From positions 62,001 through 126,000 of the forward strand of contig JAKCPI010014841.1 in assembly GCA_023213315.1 (NCBI GenBank): a stretch of DNA of 64,000 nucleotides, written 5' to 3'. Positions 21,601 through 34,668 of this stretch are shown here, in pieces; position 1 is the first letter of the stretch; each line of letters starts with the position of its first letter. Below the pieces are notes generated by a model. It had not been told where the DNA came from and made no database searches. It was given only the letters and a program-made list of their open reading frames with translations. This DNA comes from Euborellia annulipes (Eukaryota > Arthropoda > Insecta > Dermaptera > Anisolabididae). The translations under genes were made by a program, and so were the position numbers.

Positions 21601-22170
21601 GATATAGATTTCCTTTTTACAAATAGATAAATTTATTTTAGGAGTTACTAAAAAATATCCTTTTTACTTTATAACTTATTATTTACATCATGTGTCTATT
21701 TTTCTTCATTTCATAAGAGAAGAACTTTCTGATGATTTTAAAGCTAATAAACTTAATAGTTTTTGAATAAATGATGATTTTGAAATTGATATTCAATTTT
21801 TAGTTGGTGTAAACAAACATAAAATGAATACTAATTTTTTTTTCATAAAAATTATAAATTTAGGCAGCCATCAAATTTTATCTGCCAATAAACTCTTTTA
21901 ATAAATCATCAAGTAAATTATTGAAAGTATTAGAAGGCTCTATGAATGAGTCGGTAGGGTGACGCACTACTGCACCAGAGATCGGTGTTTGCATCTCGGG
22001 GGCAGGAATACCAGGCGATGCGATGCCCCCTCCCAAATGTTTTTTTGGTAAAAGGAGAAACACCGTATTTTAAATTCAGTTAAAAATAATTTATGACTTA
22101 AAAATTCGTAAAAAGAAAAATTGAAACTCCCGTTACAGTCGAACTAACTTAACTCTTGTTTATAAAATGT
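18679..22170. other. Mostly single-copy AT-rich DNA
   Basis: No exon could be defended. At 20716-20740 AAAATGGCGGAAG combines a YY1/Pho-like and an ETS-like core in a locally less AT-rich patch (20600-20760), as in some promoters or Polycomb response regions. Around 21935-22035 there is a weak tRNA-like stretch. Confidence 0.35.
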
Positions 22171-22282
22171 TAAAAATTTGGTGTGACTGGCGCAGAGCAA
22201 ACAACTTTCTCTGGAAAATTGTGTTCTAAGCTTGTCACATCAAATTTTTTGTATCGACATATACTGTATTTAGTTTCCGGTA
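22171..22282 (+). repeat. Family A first hairpin, fragment
   Basis: TTTGGTGTGACTGGCGCAGA and its inverted partner, then GTATCGACATATACTG and TTTAGTTTCCGG. The loop region is partly deleted and the rest of the element is absent. Confidence 0.7.
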
Positions 22283-22402
22283 TATTACTTTTTTTCTGTC
22301 TTTTGGTATCTGAGGCCATATGGACAAATGTGAATTAAAATTACCTCTTTCATTTTACTATTTAAAAATTTTTAAAATTTAATTATTTTGTTTTAATACT
22401 TG

Positions 22403-22435
22403 ATTTTTTTTTTTTTTTTTTTGTTTCAGGTAAGC
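22403..22435 (+). promoter_or_regulatory. Candidate recursive splice site
   Basis: About 20 T, then GTTTCAG|GTAAGC: a strong 3' splice site fused directly to a strong 5' splice site with no exon between (junction 22429/22430). This is the known signature of recursive (ratchet-point) splicing in long arthropod introns. If real, it would place this part of the window inside a long + strand intron. A chance match is possible. Confidence 0.45.
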
Positions 22436-25083
22436 ATCTTCTCTCGGTTGGTTTTAAAAAGGGGGAAAAATATCCTGTGACATTTAAACATGTGAGTTTA
22501 ATATTTGAATGTTCTTTTGATCTAAACGCTGCGTATATTCCGAGAATGCTTTCAATAAATTTTAAAATTCAAAAGTATAGACATAAAATTTCAAATTACT
22601 TCTGATACATTAGCTTTTTTTTTATTGCCATTATTCAAATATTCGTTCAATTTTTTTTTACGATTTCCTAAAGTTTTCAAATCTTTTTATAGGTTAATTT
22701 TCAAGTATGTCTCTGCATTAAGCTCTCTAAAAATTTAAGATTCTCTTTCATTTTATATATATCATATTCTATAAAACAAATTCTTTTCGTATTTTATTTA
22801 GTTTTTTACTTGCGATCTTATTTTAATCCTTCAATTTTATTATTTTTATTCTCAGTTGTGTTACTTTTAAGAGCTATCATCACTCCCGAATGCTTTGAAT
22901 TCAAGTATGTCTCGAAATACCATTTCCGATATTTTATCTATCTCCGTTATTATCCTTTTGAAGAAAATATGTTAAAGGGATTATTTTATTTTGTTTAATT
23001 AAGAGAGAAATAAAAGGATTGTTTAGAATGTTTAATAAATTTACATAAACGGAAAACATTATTAATTTATTGCAAAAACTGAACATCTAAGTTTGCGCCT
23101 TGCACTTAGGCAACATGTTAGATGCGTCGCTAGACTGTATTTTAAATAAAGTTAATATTTGGTTTTTCTGATAGTCTTAAAGACACGGAGCGTGGGTTCG
23201 GATCTCAGGCAGTCCGTTGAAAATTTATTTAAATCATTTGGTACCAAAAAGTATAAATAAATGAGGAATTTAATAAATGTATTATCTATGCTAGGGTACT
23301 AGTAACAAATATTCATATATCCTTAGATTGGGTTAATATGAATTATTGCAATATTATTACTGGTATCGAACGAAATGTTTTTTCAAAAAAGATAAATACC
23401 TAGTATATTCAATCAAGTGAAAAAGTGAAAATATTCTAGAGTTTTTATTTCGCAAATTAAATACATATAAAAGTTATTTTAATTTTAAAAGTGAAGAGAA
23501 CCAACACATGATTTTAAATTAATTCCAGCCTAGGGGATTTCAATATTTGGCTATGAATTCACAAAGAGAGAGACATAAATTTATACAGCACATATGAATA
23601 TAGAATACTCGGATTGGGATTGAGATGAAAAAATGTCGGTCTTTTTAACTTGACAAGTGAATTCTAAACCCCTCCTGTACTATGGATTCAGTTTATTAAA
23701 TCTCATCGATATTTCTATTAACGAAATATTACTAAAATTTATTTTAAAAAAAATATAGGCTGCCGTGGAAATGAGAAATTTATAAAGTTATAAAGAATGA
23801 ATGAACACATGAGGGTCATGTCTATCGGTCTTTCGTATTTTCAATTTACGGCTTTATGAAATTTAATGAAATATGATATAGTGAATTTTGACGTATGTTC
23901 TTATATCTATTTCCAATTTCTATTCAACAGGCTACATAAAAAGATAAAGCTTCATGAATGAAATATTATTCCGTATAGGAAGGGCCTAAAGAGAAATTTT
24001 TTGTTCATTTAAGTTTATAAATAATTAATTATTGGTTCAAATAAATAAAGAAATTGACACCTATTGGTAAATTAATTTATCAAATAATTTTTTTATTCAA
24101 TCTATAAGCATCAGCTTTAAGCAGGGGCTTTCAAAGTTCTACAGGTCAAATATCACTGGCACTTTAAGAAGTTGATTTATTGATATATTTCCCAATCCTA
24201 CAATCTCTTACAATTCTTCGAATTTATTTAATTTAGAGCTAGTTAATTAACTTATCGATACTCCCCTCTTCCATCCAACCTTGCATGAATATAATCTTAG
24301 GAGGAGGTTAATAATAGAAATAATTTGAATAAATTGCAATGAATATTATATAATAAGAATAAAACTGAAGAGGGTTTCTGCACTACAAAAAAAGCCATTT
24401 AACGGAGACTCCACTAACTTCCCATACATCAAGCAACCGGCCCTTAGAAGCTTTTCACACCTTTTCCACCAAAATTATTTAAACATGCTATTTGACCGAG
24501 GGGAAAGCAGCTCTAATATCCAAGTTATCGTCTGATAAAAATCTACTTAAGATTACTCAACTAACTCTTAGGTAGTCTATATCCTAAATAACAACTCTTG
24601 TATAACTCCTAAAATGTATTTTCAATTTATTTTTTTTTCTTATTATTTCATATTAAATAAACAAGTTTAAACTTGTTTTTCTTGAAAGTTCACAAAAGTA
24701 AAAAAAAGTTTATTTCTATTGGAAAACTTTCGTCGAGCTATAAGTTGCAAGGAAGTTAATTTCATTTGAGTGATAAGTGCCTGCGGGAAATGGGGAAGTC
24801 TTCTTAACTTAACTGCACCCAGGATCAGTTGTAATTTATTATACGTCGGAAGAAAGATGTCTTTAATGATTACTAACAAAATTATTCTGTTTAGGCTCCG
24901 AAACTTCATGAATCAATCCCCGGAGTGGGGAAGTGAAAATATTCATAAATAACCCGTTGAATCAGATAGATAGGATTTAATCTATTTAAATATTTTTCAA
25001 GATCTATATATTTGAATAAGATAATAGTATTCAAAATACCTCGATTCGGACTTAACTAGTCATAGATATATTTAACTGTTTTT
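22436..25083. other. AT-rich stretch, probable intron
   Basis: A good acceptor-like tract (TATTTTTATTCTCAG) ends at 22855 before a short open frame (to 22998) with a possible donor CAA|GTATGT, too weak to call. At 23181-23262 a SINE1 fragment (B box, AGGCAGTCCG, ATTTAAATCATTTGG) is visible. Confidence 0.35.
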
Positions 25084-25250
25084 TTTATTGGCGAGGCCAA
25101 ATATCCCATGCCCCCGGGAATCGGGAATTTGTGTAGGTCGAGGGTCCGGTGGCCTGGTGCAATGGACAGTACGCCTATGCCCCGGAAAGGCTGGAGATCC
25201 TGGATTCGATTCCCGGGGGCTATGGGATGTTTGGCCTCGCCAATAAAAAA
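25084..25250. repeat. Inverted tRNA-like SINE3 pair
   Basis: Left arm ATTGGCGAGGCCAAATATCC and right arm GGATGTTTGGCCTCGCCAAT are inverted. The right arm continues a tRNA-like unit on + (25149-25221) with A box TGGTGCAATGGACAGTAC and canonical B box GATTCGATTCC. Other copies lie at 57945, 60310 and 60690 in minus orientation. The inverted duplication is confined to the distal part. Confidence 0.7.
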
Positions 25251-25306
25251 AACACTCACTGTCTTGTTAAATTTAATCAATTAATTTATAACCAGGGCCG
25301 TAGAAC

Positions 25307-25930
25307 AAAATCCGCCAAAGAGTACCAGTACTTTACTGATGCACTTTTTTTTCTTTGATTTTCTCAAAATTCGCTCTAAAAATTTTGATTAAAATTCAAA
25401 AATCAATTATTTTTTTAGATTCTTTAAAATGTATATTCTCATTTTGCTCTCAAAATTGTTTGAAGCAATCTTTACTCTTGTACTCAATAGGAAAGATAAG
25501 AGAAATGGTTGCCATGGTAAAAAAAAAAAAATATAAATATTTTCCCATGTTTATAAATTTTTCATCTTGATTTCTAAAGGTGCGTACACATCTGCGCTCT
25601 GCTCCGCTCGCGAGCAGTTCGCGGCTCGTGTTCGTTGATCGTCCCATGTTCGTTGAAATTATTTATTTTGACGAACCTGCAGCGATCTAAAGAGATGGAT
25701 CGCGGCGAGCAGCTCGCGAGCATCTCAAAACAACGAACATGGTGCTCGCGAGCGGAGCAGAGCGCAGATGTGTACGCACCTTAATATATCGGCGGAAACT
25801 AAATATAATAATATTTAAACTAAATATTTCTCGACACAAAAAAAATCTGGTGTGACAAGCACAAAACACAACTTGCAATTACCGAAGGTAAGAGAAGTTG
25901 TGTGCTGTGCCATCAATCACACCAGATTTT
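25307..25930 (-). mobile_element. Family A copy interrupted by a MITE
   Basis: Reverse-oriented, lacking the AT-rich end: begins in the CCAAAGAGTACCAGTACTTT region, passes TTGCCATGGTAA at 25508, and ends in the first hairpin at 25840-25930. A MITE lies at 25578-25781. Confidence 0.8.
25578..25781. mobile_element. GC-rich palindromic MITE with TAA duplication
   Basis: Ends AGGTGCGTACACATCTGCGC and its complement, with long GC-rich inverted arms (GCTCTGCTCCGCTCGCGAGC). Flanked by TAA at 25575-25577 and 25782-25784, fitting a PIF/Harbinger-type 3-bp TWA target. Comparison with other family A copies shows the empty site. Far more GC-rich than its surroundings. Confidence 0.8.
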
Positions 25931-26688
25931 AAAAATTTATTTTAGCGAACGAGGCAACACAACGACTAATGCCATAGAGTAGGCTGATGGTAGGCTACTG
26001 TAGTAAAGAATAACATTAGTTAATTCTTATAGAATTTTATTAAATTTTAACTTAATGAAAAAATCCTGCCGACTGAGATTTTTTGTTAACAAAGGGCTTT
26101 AAATGAATATTGTAAAGATGACTTGATAGAATAAAATAAAATTAATTTGTTAATGTTGCCCTTCCATTAGCAATTTTTTTTATAGAGGCCATACATATTT
26201 ATAAAAGTATAATAAGTTATTAGATTTTAAAATGAATATAAAATGAAATTTCAAATTATTTTATTATTTTAATTAAATTAGGCGAATGCTTACCAGGAAA
26301 GGGTGTGGAGTCTCGTTAAGAATTAATAAACTCCTCTGCAGAAAGTAATTATCACTAATAAGTTCAATTTAGATGACTGAATGTCAGTTTAATGATGAAG
26401 TTGTGATCCGGAAAGAAAGAAAATAAACTTAAAAAGAAAATTGTCTTTTATCGATTGCTTTATAAAGAAATGATAAAATTAATTGAATGATAAATAGAAT
26501 AATGCCTAATAATTTATTTCAATGAAAAGAGATTAGTTATAATTATTTATAATAAAAAAAATGACTATGATGAGTTTGCATGCGTAAAGAATAGCAATCA
26601 AGTATATTTCTTTATAACTATTTCTATTTCTTTGGCCGACATTTTTGTCAAAATATAAATTGTCTATAAATATTTTTTTTTTGAAATT

Positions 26689-26766
26689 CGAATGTACCGT
26701 ACTGTCGGAAACTAAATATATGTCGACACAAAAAATCTGGTGCGACCAGTCACATCAGATTTTTTG
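26689..26766 (-). repeat. Family A hairpin fragment with central deletion
   Basis: GTACTGTCGGAAACTAAATA, GTCGACACAAAAAATCTGGT, then directly CAGTCACATCAGATTTTTT; the loop and inner arms are lost. Confidence 0.7.
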
Positions 26767-27750
26767 ATATAAGCTTCAATTAAATCATAATTATAAATAA
26801 TTAATTATCTAAAAGCGTAATTTTTTTTTCTGTTAAAATAATTAAATATAGGACTAATAATTAAATTAATGAAAAAAATATCGTAATTATATTATTTAAA
26901 AAAATAAATAAATAAATTCCTCTCTTTTTTTTATCCGTCATTTTCAATCATGATCAAGTAATAAAGCTCAAAGCAAATATCCATCTATAAGGTAATTTTT
27001 CTCTCACTGTCAAAATATTCTCCTTTTTTTCTCACCATAGGCCATTTTTCATTTTTTCTGAATTTCCTAAGTTTTTCTCCTGCATGCAATGACCTAGAAA
27101 GATAGGACCTCTGTTCTTTATTGCTCTATTGACCAGAGATGTCTACAAGATCGGATAAAACGAGCCCCTGGCCAGCACCCTTTAGTGGTCTTTAGAACGG
27201 TTCGATTGACTTGGAAAAGTTTTCATCACCTGCAAACAAGCTCTCCGGATTTCCTTTTTCAGCCCAATCATTGATTAGAACCTCAAAGGGAGGCTTTAAA
27301 AGTGTGAACACACCTTTTGATTCTCTCTTTTGTTAAATAATTAAAGATAATAGCTAATTTTGTTTGAGGATAAACGTGCTTTTTGATCTTTTGTCCTTCA
27401 TACGTCAATAACCTTTCCTAGTGTTAATTTTTTATTATAAGTGTGAGCTGAATGACAGCGGATAAAAAATGTATAAAATATTATTAGATAACGTTTAACC
27501 GAAAATATCTTCTTGATCCCCTATAATTACCTGACTAATCGAAATAGCAATAATAAGACGATTTTATTTTTTTCAAATTCAAAAATGTTTTTCATGAAAC
27601 AAGATATAGATCTACTATAGAAATAAAATATTTTCATTAGAAATAATCATTTTCACCAACAATTCACCTTTACAACATATTTATACTTTATTTATTTTTC
27701 TTACAATTATAATACAGTATATTACATAGAAATGACAAAACAAATATAAG
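26767..27750. other. Gene-free stretch with a less AT-rich patch
   Basis: 27095-27310 is single-copy and less AT-rich, including an acceptor-like TTTCCTTTTTCAG at 27261. No open frame long enough to call. Confidence 0.35.
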
Positions 27751-30002
27751 CATGGGCGTAACTAGGGGGTCCGGGGAGTCTCAACTTTTCAAATTTGTCA
27801 TTTAGGTACTTTTGGAAATGGACGGCTCACATTATCATTGTTATTTCTCTAACAAGTGAAGGAGGTAGTGCTAAGAATTTTTTTAACACCTTTGTCCTGA
27901 AGATGAATCCTGTAACTTTGACAAGGAATAATAAAATAATTAGGATCGAAAAGAAGTCTTTTATTTTTTTTATCTTCTAACCTACTCAATGTTTTTAAAA
28001 GGTAAAGAAACCGCCAAATAAAATACTATCGACGTTTCGGCTAATTATTTTTCAGGAAGCTATACTTCATAAGTTCGCATCTTTCTTTAGCATATGATAA
28101 AAAACATGGCTTCCTTTTATCTTTGATCACTATCCTAGGCTGACCACTATCTTCTCCATCTAATTTAAATAAGTAATGATAATCCTATTACTATACATTA
28201 TTGTTGTTTAATGAAGAAAAATTAACCAGTTTTCGTTTATTAGCCAACGCCTAAAAGTTGTTTGAGTTTGAATAGCCTGAACAATAATGATATTAAAAAA
28301 ATGTTTGATGATCATTTAACTTTCCTATTATATGTATTTCATATAGACCTAATATAGGGGAAAGTTAAATCAACTTTGCTCGATTAATTTGAATGTTATT
28401 TTCCCAAAAAAACTTCCTATACAAGATAGGAATTCTGTTTAAAACTGTTTATGAAATATATGGAAAGTCAATTTGGTGCCAACCTAACCAATTTCTTGTA
28501 TATTTAAAATTAATTATTTTGGTGAAATTGTTAATTTGAATTTGAATTTTTATAGCTATTTAGTTGAATTACTTTATAAAAATTATTTAATTAGTATGAT
28601 TGTAATATAATTCATAAATATTTAAATAGTTTAGAGCGGAATTTAAACCAGAGGTTTAAAAAAAAAAGATATGTGAAAATATATGAAAGAATTATTTCAA
28701 AAGTTTTTAATTTTATAAAATAATTTAATAAATATTCTTGAGGTGTGAGTGTAGATGTTAGTTATATTGAAAATATTTGTTAATTAATTTCAATTTAAAA
28801 TGTAAATGAGGATCTGTATAGCGGTAGAGAATTGAAAAAAAAAAAAAAGTTCAAGTAGAACTAGCGACTTTGTTTACTAAACTTTGATATTAGTCTCTAA
28901 TTCATATCCTGGGTAATATAATATAAAACTACGAAAGTATATGGGAAATGATTGAAAATTCATGATTTTTTTGAGATTGAGTAGGGACGTAAATCAAATT
29001 GTGCTAGATTAATTTGAATTATTTTCCCATGGAAGAGTTAAACTTAGTATAAATAGGCCACTAAATAATGAAGTCTGAATTGAAATGGAAGGATATTTAG
29101 TCTAATTTGTCTTTGAGGGTGAGTTGAATTAATTTTCAACATAGGTTTATTTATAAGTGTTGACAGTCTCTAAGCTTGCTCATTGAAAACCTTATTTTAT
29201 AAACACATGTTTGTTTACTAACGAATAACAAAGCTCGGTCTATATAAGGTATTACCTTACATTTTAGTTGTCCCTTAAAGAGTCATTAAATAGAGGGGAG
29301 ATGAGGTTTTTTATTTAAAAGATACAGTAGAATCCTGATAATTGGTATCGTAGCGGGATCAACGTTTTGGTAATACCAATTATCAGGAGTACAAAATTAA
29401 AAAAACAATTAAAATATTAATGCCAAGACAGAATTGTAGAAAGGAAAGAAAAAATTTAAGAGAAGCTCAATTTCCCTCTCTCTTCTCATTTTTTTCACTG
29501 AAAAGAAGATAACGAATGAACGAGAAAAACTTATCTCTCTCACTCGGTCTCCTTCCCTCTCTTAAAAACAGTACGAACTAACGAGATTTTTAAGGTCCAA
29601 ATATGAATTATAAGATGTTTTAAGCGACCGCGATTACGAATTACCAAGGGATCTGAAATCTATTTTTCTATACCAGTTTCTGAGGACCGGCAAGTTTGTA
29701 CAAATTAGCGGAAAATCGAATAACCGGGCTACTAATTATCGGGATTCCACTGTATATGCTATATTAAAAAATTTTTTTAAGTTTTTTAGTGGGTGTGATC
29801 CTAAACTAAATTTTATGTGTTTATATATACTTTTCCAATTGGGATTTTTTTTTTAAATGAGCTTATATAAGGAAAATAATTAATTATAATTATATTTACC
29901 AGTAATAAATAAGTAATAATCTATGTTTATTAATTGCAAACCCCCCTCTCGTCCTAACGAATGGATGTCCCCCTCCCCACTAACAAGATGTCTACGCCCA
30001 TG
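27751..30002. mobile_element. Possible diverged hAT-like element, about 2.25 kb
   Basis: Inverted ends CATGGGCGTAACTAG and GTCTACGCCCATG with G and C runs just inside, as in the other hAT MITEs here, but the flanking 8-mers do not match. The interior has no recognisable transposase. It contains a Penelope-end relic (28010-28060, minus, CCGAAACGTCGATAG) and a pogo-like MITE. Confidence 0.4.
29335..29752. mobile_element. Pogo/Tc1-mariner-type MITE
   Basis: Inverted ends CAGTAGAATCCTGATAATTG and CTAATTATCGGGATTCCACTG in a TA target duplication (29333-29334 and 29753-29754). The CAGTRGAAYCC start is typical of pogo/Tigger-like elements. No ORF. Confidence 0.8.
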
Positions 30003-31173
30003 ACAGGTCACATTATATTCTTTATAATGCTGTTTAAATATATTTAAATACAATAAAATAATATAATAAATAATAAATATATACTAGGTAATATAATAAT
30101 TAATCCGCATATCAAATTGAACCAACGAGTTTAATATAATAAAAAATTTCCATAATTATATTTTCAACGATAAATATCACCCTTCGTTATAAAAATGAAT
30201 TAGATTCATTTTCTCTTTGCTTAGTCCCCGTAGTTTAATTTTCTCCTAATTATTTTTAATTCAATCAAAACACGTCTTTCATTTTTTTTTTAATTCGACA
30301 GATGATGAAATCTTCCACTTTTTGGTATTAAAATCAAGAGATTCGTAATTGTTTCTTACATAACCAAGGGTTGGCACCTTGAGCTCATTCAAGAGAAATT
30401 GGCCCATTAGTCATTAATAATTGAGGGAAAAGTACACAGAGAGGCGTTTCAATACATTGATCGTTTGCTTCTAGAGCGTTAATAGCACCATTTAGTCAAG
30501 CAATGTCTGCTGTTATAAGATCAAATATCTCAAATAAAAATAAGCCTTTTTTCTCTTTTATCTAAAAGTTTAGCTTATTTTGTTTTCCATTAAATCATTT
30601 ATACAAAACAACGATCAAAGGTTTATGTATATTGACATTTAAATTAAATAGTTTTAATAAGATTTTTTATTTTGGATAACGTTAATTTAAAAAATAAATA
30701 AATAAGAATTTAAAATATTAATTGATATATTTACTGAATTATTAATATTAACTAAAGAATTTTTTACTTGAAAATTTGATTATTAAAAAAGTTTGCTAAA
30801 ACTTAAACTAAACTGCTGAATTATTATTAAATCTTAAACTTTTTTTTTTTTTTAGATAAAAGAATTTCATATTTTTGTTTGCTTCTCAACTTAACTAACA
30901 AGTATAACTAATATATATTTTTTCATAACAAAAAAAAAAGAGTGATAAACAGATGTTGCGGCTTGCATCAATTTGCATGCATAAATGATTGATGTATAAT
31001 AATATTGTATTAAAGAGACTTTAAAATATATATTCAAATTTTCATATTTAAAAATAAAAAAACTAAAAATATATTTTAATATGCCAGCGGTTTTGGGTCG
31101 GGGGAGGAAAATTTGGCCACCAGGATCAATAAAAGGAGAAAGGAAAGTTAACAAATTTTATAAGATTCTAGAG
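30003..31173. other. AT-rich, gene-free stretch
   Basis: No supported feature. Confidence 0.35.
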
Positions 31174-31416
31174 CCGCGTTTCCTAAAGGAGGGGTCGCAA
31201 CCCGCTACCGGGTCGTAGAAAAATTTTGCCGGGTCGCAAAAAAAATTGTAAAAACGTAAAATAAAAAAAAAATATTATTTACATCCGTTAGACACTAGGA
31301 ATAGTGGCAAAGTGTAAATTTGTACTCTTTCATATTGCTTAAAACATACTAAAGAATTTGATTTTTATTAAAAATAAATTTTTTTTTTTTTTAAACAGGG
31401 GGGGGGGGGGGGGCCT

Positions 31417-31668
31417 TCACACTTTTTTCTCATTCACACTCACACTCACACACACATTCACACAGTCTTTTCGGCAACTCTGGCCATTTAAGACTTTATA
31501 CGATAACCGTTGTAATTAATAAATGTATTTGGGGTTCAGGCATTTCTATTTAAGCCATCTGGTATCCAAATGGCTTAAATAAAATCCTCGGACTGCCTGG
31601 GTCCGAACCCGCGACGTTTGGTATAGGAGGTAGGCACGCTACATACTACGCCAAACTCGGGGGCAATT
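31417..31668 (-). mobile_element. SINE1 within the hAT-like element
   Basis: Reverse SINE1 with B box, A box region and shared tail motif (complement at 31465-31484). The poly(A) end is replaced by a run of about 16 G preceded by AAACA. No clear TSD. Confidence 0.8.
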
Positions 31669-32856
31669 TGTTTTGTTAAAAAATGTTTTTTTTTTTTTTA
31701 CGAAAAAATCTCATACCGGGTGACAAGGGAGAGAAAGTGGAGGGTTGATTAGTTGCTTATTAATTAAGCATTTGTAATCTAATTGTAAGACCCGAAAAAA
31801 TGAAATGTTTATGTAACCAAGGCAGAAGATTGTCAATTTGATTATTATTGCTGACAAGGGAGAGGGTGGGACTAAAACAGTCCAAAATTTGCTTGTGTAA
31901 TACTTGAATGGTTCCCAAATAGTTAATTAGGCAAGCTCCGGATAACGGATCTGAAACAACTTTGGTTCAAATTCCACTAAAATATTTAACATTGTCAAAG
32001 TCCTAGAGTATGAAAATGGAAGATTATTTCACGCATTAAAAGGGATAATAGCCCAATTTGTGATGGTCTAACTGCCGTCTCTAAAAAAATATATTTTAGA
32101 TCTGACACTCATCCCCAAAATTAATTGGCGAATTGGTGCATGATTCTGACGAGGTATTAAGTATTAATTAAAAATGTAGTTTGGTTTAAAAATTAATAAA
32201 CTTAACCACCGGCACAAATACGCTAACAATATACTTATCTAATATTATTAATATCTGTTGAAATAACAATCTTGGATTAATCAATTTATTGAATTTATTT
32301 ATTCAATTTAGCTCAATGTAAATATTAAATCGTAGAGATTTGGTAGTTAAATTTATCTTGAAATTAATAGGGTTTAATATTTGAAGATGAATATTTGCTT
32401 GGACGGAAATGAACTAGATGATTGGTTCAAGTGCAGCTGACTTTTATCATAAACACAAGCCAAGAGTATGAATCATATGGAATAAAAATTAAAATGAGTG
32501 TGTCTCTCAAGTTGTTTACTACATAAGTGTAAAAAAATAAATATTCTCTCTAAATAAGATTATTAAATAATCTTAACTTTTATGATTAAAAACCAGATTT
32601 TAAGAAAAATGCTTATTGCTGAATTTTATAAGCAAGCATTAGATATTTAATTTTTTCACGATTTACGCAAAATCAAATGTATTGAGATATCTTTTTTTTC
32701 CCTTTGTGCTTATTTTATCGTATAATTATCTACTAATTCAAAATATTATGCAGTCTGCGCCGGACCCTCACCTTTTCTTTCATAATATTTTGTTTTAAAA
32801 TTTCTATAGGCTGTGGAGATATTCGGGAAAACAAACGAATTATAGACTTATATAAC

Positions 32857-32896
32857 AGAAAGTTGTGTGCTGTGCGACAGTCACACCAGATTTTTT
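32857..32896 (-). repeat. Family A hairpin arm fragment
   Basis: AGAAAGTTGTGTGCTGTGCG then CAGTCACACCAGATTTTTT; one arm only. Confidence 0.6.
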
Positions 32897-33821
32897 AATT
32901 TTTCAATCTTTGTTCCCGTCTTGTTGACGTTTAGGGAACTAAATGTACGTATTATTAGAACAAAATTGTTAAAAAAGAGTATTTTACCTCAGTGATATGA
33001 AGGTAAATAAATAAATTTTTTTAACAAAATTGTCCTGATAATAGGTGGTGTCTAGTCCTCGAATTATCGATTAGGTGGGAATAAAAACATTTCTGCTCCT
33101 GCTTTCATTTCCTGATTAATCTCCGATTTATTTTTACTCATCTCTGATGATGATAGTAAATATTTTTTATAAAATAATTTATAAATAGTAGGCCTAATCA
33201 TAAACTATTATTATATATATTTAAAATTTCATCAAAAGACATGTATAAATTAAATATATTTTATGGAATCTCTAAAACAAGTTTTTCATTATTGAAAAAT
33301 AATTTTAACGGAGATGAAACTCTTTGTGGTCATCGAATATATTCGTAGTCAATAAAGCAAATGTATACATTTTAGATTAAAAACAATTTTCTGATGGAGA
33401 GAGAAGTTGGAAAATAATATCATTGGATTTAATTCTCAATGTGAAGAGGTAAACAGAAGCAAATCGTGATTGCGGTAAGGCATTCGATCGATCAAATAAT
33501 CCATAATAGGGAGTATCTATCTACCAAAGCTATTTTGGACAATTGTTCACTAATCCTGAAATCCTAAGTTCGATTTCCGGTTAAACATGGTGGAACTCAT
33601 TTTCATCCCAAGTTAATGTAGCAAAAAGTTACTCCGACACTTTGTTCGATAAAGAGGATAAAGAGTAAATGTAATATCCATATTTTAAAAAGAGTATTAC
33701 GCAGAGTTTTAATACTGAATATTGATTTTTATGTATGTATGGAACCTCTGGAAAGAAATGAAGTTATCTATCATTTCCGTTCATTAATTAAAATAATTAA
33801 TTTCCAAACAGGGACGTCGTA

Positions 33822-33955
33822 AAAAATGGTTTTCGCGACATGGTCTGTCTGTGGGTCTGTGAACAAAATATCTCATGAACTAAAAGAGCTACGAGGTTGA
33901 AATTTTATATTTAAGTTAGGCACCCCCCTGGCGCCGAAAATAAAAAAACTTTTAT
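33822..33955 (-). repeat. Family A internal fragment
   Basis: GGTTTTCGCGACATGGTCTG, GAACAAAATATCTCATGAAC, and AAATTTTATATTTAAGTTAG correspond to the distal third of family A. Confidence 0.65.
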
Positions 33956-34022
33956 TTACAAATCAAATTTTATTTTATAATAAAAATCAAGGCCCACGGG
34001 GCTTGGAGTAGTTGGTAGCGTG

Positions 34023-34180
34023 CATAGGCGTAGCCACGGGGGGGGGTTTTGGGGGTTCAAACCCCCCCATTGGACCCAAGCCATGACTAGATATCTAAGC
34101 TCTATAATGCAAAATACTTTTTCTCTCTATATATTTCATATATAGTGTAAGAGAAAGTAAAATATAATAATTTTCTCTAG

Positions 34181-34213
<33 letters not shown>

Positions 34214-34668
34214 AAATAAAACGCAAAAAATTCGAGAAAATTCAGAATTTTCCCATTGAAAAGAATTGATTTTTGTTATGCTTTATAAAAAATTAAAGCC
34301 GCTTAAAATTGATTAAATCTCGCAAATGAAAAATAATAAAAATTATTATATAAATAAATTTTTTATTTTTTTTCTTAAAGCGGTCTGAGATAAGAGTCTG
34401 GTCAAGAGAAACCCATAGAGAGACACCCCGGTATTTTAGGCCCATATACATAAAATTAAGAGATTTGCATTATTTATTGCCTGATACAAGTTGATTGAAA
34501 AATTGCGGCATTTAATTAAGAAAGGGCGGGCCCGAGCCACCTCGGGGGGGGGGGGTGGGGCTAGTCATATATTCCATTAGACGCCCTATACTGCCCCATT
34601 AGCCGGGGTGGGGGGGGGAGAAATAATCCCAAACCCCCCCCCATCAAAAATTTCTGGCTACGCCTATG
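34023..34668. mobile_element. hAT-type MITE inside the SINE A box
   Basis: Perfect 14-bp inverted ends CATAGGCGTAGCCA and TGGCTACGCCTATG, perfect 8-bp TSD GTAGCGTG at 34015-34022 and 34669-34676. G and C runs lie next to both ends. It interrupts the SINE promoter. It contains a family A end hairpin (about 34112-34163) and a run of about 30 A. Confidence 0.92.
34112..34163 (+). repeat. Family A AT-rich end hairpin, isolated
   Basis: TACTTTTTCTCTCTATATAT, then TATAGTGTAAGAGAAAGTAA. Only the terminal hairpin is present, inside the MITE at 34023, showing that this end can occur without the rest of family A. Confidence 0.65.

Noticed and set aside
22856..22998. Exon after the strong acceptor at 22855
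   Set aside because: The open frame is A/T-driven, the donor CAA|GTATGT is mediocre, and there is nothing else to support it.
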